Shown here piece after piece: positions 61,973 through 64,000 of a stretch of 64,000 bases of DNA. Below the pieces are notes generated by a model. It was not told the origin of the DNA. It did not search any database and worked only from the letters and a program-made list of their open reading frames with translations. Both the position numbers and the translations under genes were made by a program. Source of the stretch: Cordylochernes scorpioides (taxonomy: Eukaryota; Arthropoda; Arachnida; Pseudoscorpiones; Chernetidae); the NCBI GenBank assembly GCA_030710605.1, contig CP092877.1, forward strand, positions 68,165,993 to 68,229,992, given 5' to 3'. How positions within the stretch are numbered: position 1 is the first letter of the stretch; each line of letters starts with the position of its first letter.

Positions 61973-62409
61973 GAAATTATTCTACCCACGAAAACCATCT
62001 GATATGAAGATAAATATTCATTCAAAACCGTTTTCATCCCATACTTGTGGCGACATGTTTCTATCTGTTTAGAATCAGATCGAGAAATCATCAAGTTTCG
62101 CTGTGCAATCTGCTATTTAGTTTTTGATGTTCGCTGGAAATCAACAACCAAATAATCTGAAGTCCAATAAAATATTTTGACTAAAACCTACGTATCAAAA
62201 ATAGTTCATATCTTGTGCGGATAAACAAGAAGAAACAGTGATACAGTAAGTAACCCAGAATTTTCTGCGAGAAGGCAAAATAAAATTTGAAATGGGAAAT
62301 GTTGCTTTGCACTACGAGCGTTTTGAAATACGAGCATGTTTCTAGAACAGAATATGTTCGCGAACTGAGGTAGCGCTGTGGTCTTCAACATAGCATAAAA
62401 CATTATATA

Positions 62410-64000
62410 TATGTCGTATCCTATATGTTGAACATATACAATGTTGTACATACGAATGCTTTACATAGAGACACCAAGCCTGATGGATCGCCTTGTGACT
62501 CGAACCAAGTCTGATGTAACCTAAAAATGGCGTTCAATAAAAATAAACTTCTGAAAGAATAGGGCGGTACCCAAAAAAGGTCGAGTAACAAGTCGTTGAC
62601 ATTGTCCAAGCAACTCAGGGAGGATGTGAACATATCGGCCATGCTAGTTCTTGATCACTTTCTCTGTTATTTAACGTTAGCTTAAGTGACCGAAAATATT
62701 TCAGAATTATTTCCAAGTTGTAAGAAATGCCTACATTTTTATATATATAAGGAGGCTTATGTGTATTAATTTAACTCCAAAATATAGTTGATACCGCGTG
62801 AAGACCAAGTTATAAAGAAGGGACTCGGTGACCTAAGGAGGGAGCTTAAAGAAAGACATTTACCTAAATGTTAACTAGACACGGTGAGGGCTCCACGTGA
62901 TACCTAGATACATAACACAGAGGGGGGTTAGAGGTAGACTATACACACCGTCATGTATTGCTCTACACACCTGAACCCAACTTCCCAATTCCGACAACTC
63001 GATGAACTCGTTGAGTTCACTATTGGACAACAAAGTAAAATTGAGCGGACTAGAGACCGAAGACAGAACTGCTGACACTGCCAACGCTGAAAGCCGGACT
63101 TAACGTCACACGCGAGGCCTCCCATCGGAGTTTTGCACCAGAACCAGCAGACTAGTAATCAGTACCTAGTCCTGGGTCTGTGGAGCGAGCCAAGCTGCCG
63201 GAGGAGAAGTTGAGTACCAATCCACGTTATGTGACACAGGTTTAAAGTAGTGGGTCCTCCCGCCCAACGTGGAATGGTAAATGACCACAGCCCCTGCTAT
63301 GATCATCACAGGAGTGTAAGCGCTAAAACCCGCCCCGCTGTCAATAGCTACTGTCTAACACTAGCTAGATCCTGCAACAACGCCGTTAGTAGAGCTGGAA
63401 CACAGGGAAGTCACGGCTCTCCATCTGGAACATCTGTTACACACAGCAGCCTAGAATTCAGACTTTGTGTTCAACAGATTGCTATTGTCACCGAGTCCCT
63501 TTTTTATCCTTGGTATTCAAGCGGTTTGTAAGCTTTTATTATATCTGATTTTTGATGTAATTTGAATTAGAAAAGTTCAAAGCTCACAAGAAGAGCTTCC
63601 AACTATGACATAGAAACTCCTAATATTTTTGTTGAAACCAATCAATTCACGGAGCAGCTCTAATCAGCAACCCAAAAGACAACATATTCCTCCAACACAA
63701 TCTTTAAATTTGAACCCCTCTCTGAGTGTTTAATATTTGCAAATTATTATTTTTTGGCGATATATGTAATTTCCTATGGTTATACTCATATAGCTAGCTT
63801 AGACTACTTTCTAATAAAACTTTTCAAATTGTTTTAAATTTATTTTTGTTGTTGGGTCATCAGAATGGTACTCTGTTTCAATATAAATCTACTTGACTGA
63901 GAAACGGAGCTTTTCCTTCCTTAAATATAACAGAGCTGAGTTAGAGCTTCTACTATCTTGATTATAGTTGCTATCTCAGCATATGGTCAAAGTTAGATAA
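62410..64000 (+). repeat. Large repeat B, copy 3 (runs off the window)
   Basis: Collinear with 20150-21800. Directly joined to A3 through ATTATATATATGTCG without insertion, so it shows the original A/B junction. The 93-codon frame at 63250-63531 is the counterpart of 21027-21308. No recognisable gene. Confidence 0.8.

Larger units (their letters stand above)
53552..62409 (+). repeat. Large repeat A, copy 3 (truncated)
   Basis: Starts at the position equal to about 2197 of A1 (TACATCAGTGATCATAGC), so SINE and minisatellite are missing, and has two internal deletions near 62160-62220 relative to A1/A2. Copy-specific insertions are a Helitron and a gypsy element. Confidence 0.85.

Overview
This window is animal (invertebrate) nuclear DNA made almost entirely of nested transposable elements. 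It is AT-rich. Protein-coding capacity is limited to transposons: Ty1/copia and Ty3/gypsy polyproteins, a mariner and a Tc1 transposase, a LINE ORF1 and LINE reverse-transcriptase tails. There is no operon structure or ribosome-binding site, and no host gene I can defend. The tRNA-Met primer site of the copia element, mariner/Tc1, arthropod-style Helitron ends and the style of the gypsy gag suggest an arthropod, perhaps a chelicerate. That is inference; a mollusc or other invertebrate is not excluded. A 100-N assembly gap lies at 22237-22336.

Layout. A large direct repeat, here called A (up to about 8.5 kb without insertions) followed by B (about 1.7 kb), occurs three times: A1 1081-14783 / B1 20150-21900, A2 39242-49228 / B2 51655-52876, and A3 53552-62409 / B3 62410-64000 (running off the end). 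Each copy has its own later insertions, and the other copies supply the empty sites, so many insertions can be defined to the base. A1 carries two solo LTRs, a multimeric 373-bp array, a copia element and a 5.4-kb non-coding LTR element. A2 carries a Tc1 element, a solo LTR, an expanded minisatellite, a Helitron and a LINE ORF1 fragment. A3 carries a Helitron and a gypsy element. Between B1 and A2 (21900-39242) lie SINEs, MITEs, a third Helitron, a fold-back repeat, a mariner element and a decayed gypsy element.

The most striking feature is the number of self-cleaving-ribozyme motifs. (1) A 201-204-bp tandem repeat at 1-432 (and 31916-32160) contains canonical minimal type I hammerhead motifs on the minus strand and looks like an animal retrozyme. 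(2) A 324-bp terminal-inverted-repeat element, present three times, contains a well-formed hammerhead on the minus strand. (3) A 373-bp element, inserted as three and a half identical direct units plus an inverted unit between perfect 16-bp target duplications, carries all hammerhead core segments (GTC, GAAA, CTGATGA) with complementary 5-nt flanks for helices I, II and III, but in a permuted order split over two adjacent hairpins. I know of no described ribozyme with this connectivity. (4) Short palindromic MITEs carry only the CTGATGA hairpin of that system.

Several autonomous-looking elements are close to intact but broken: copia by frameshifts, mariner by a frameshift in an A-run near the C-terminus, and gypsy by a frameshift in an A-run plus deletion of the integrase core. 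Only the Tc1 element looks fully intact.
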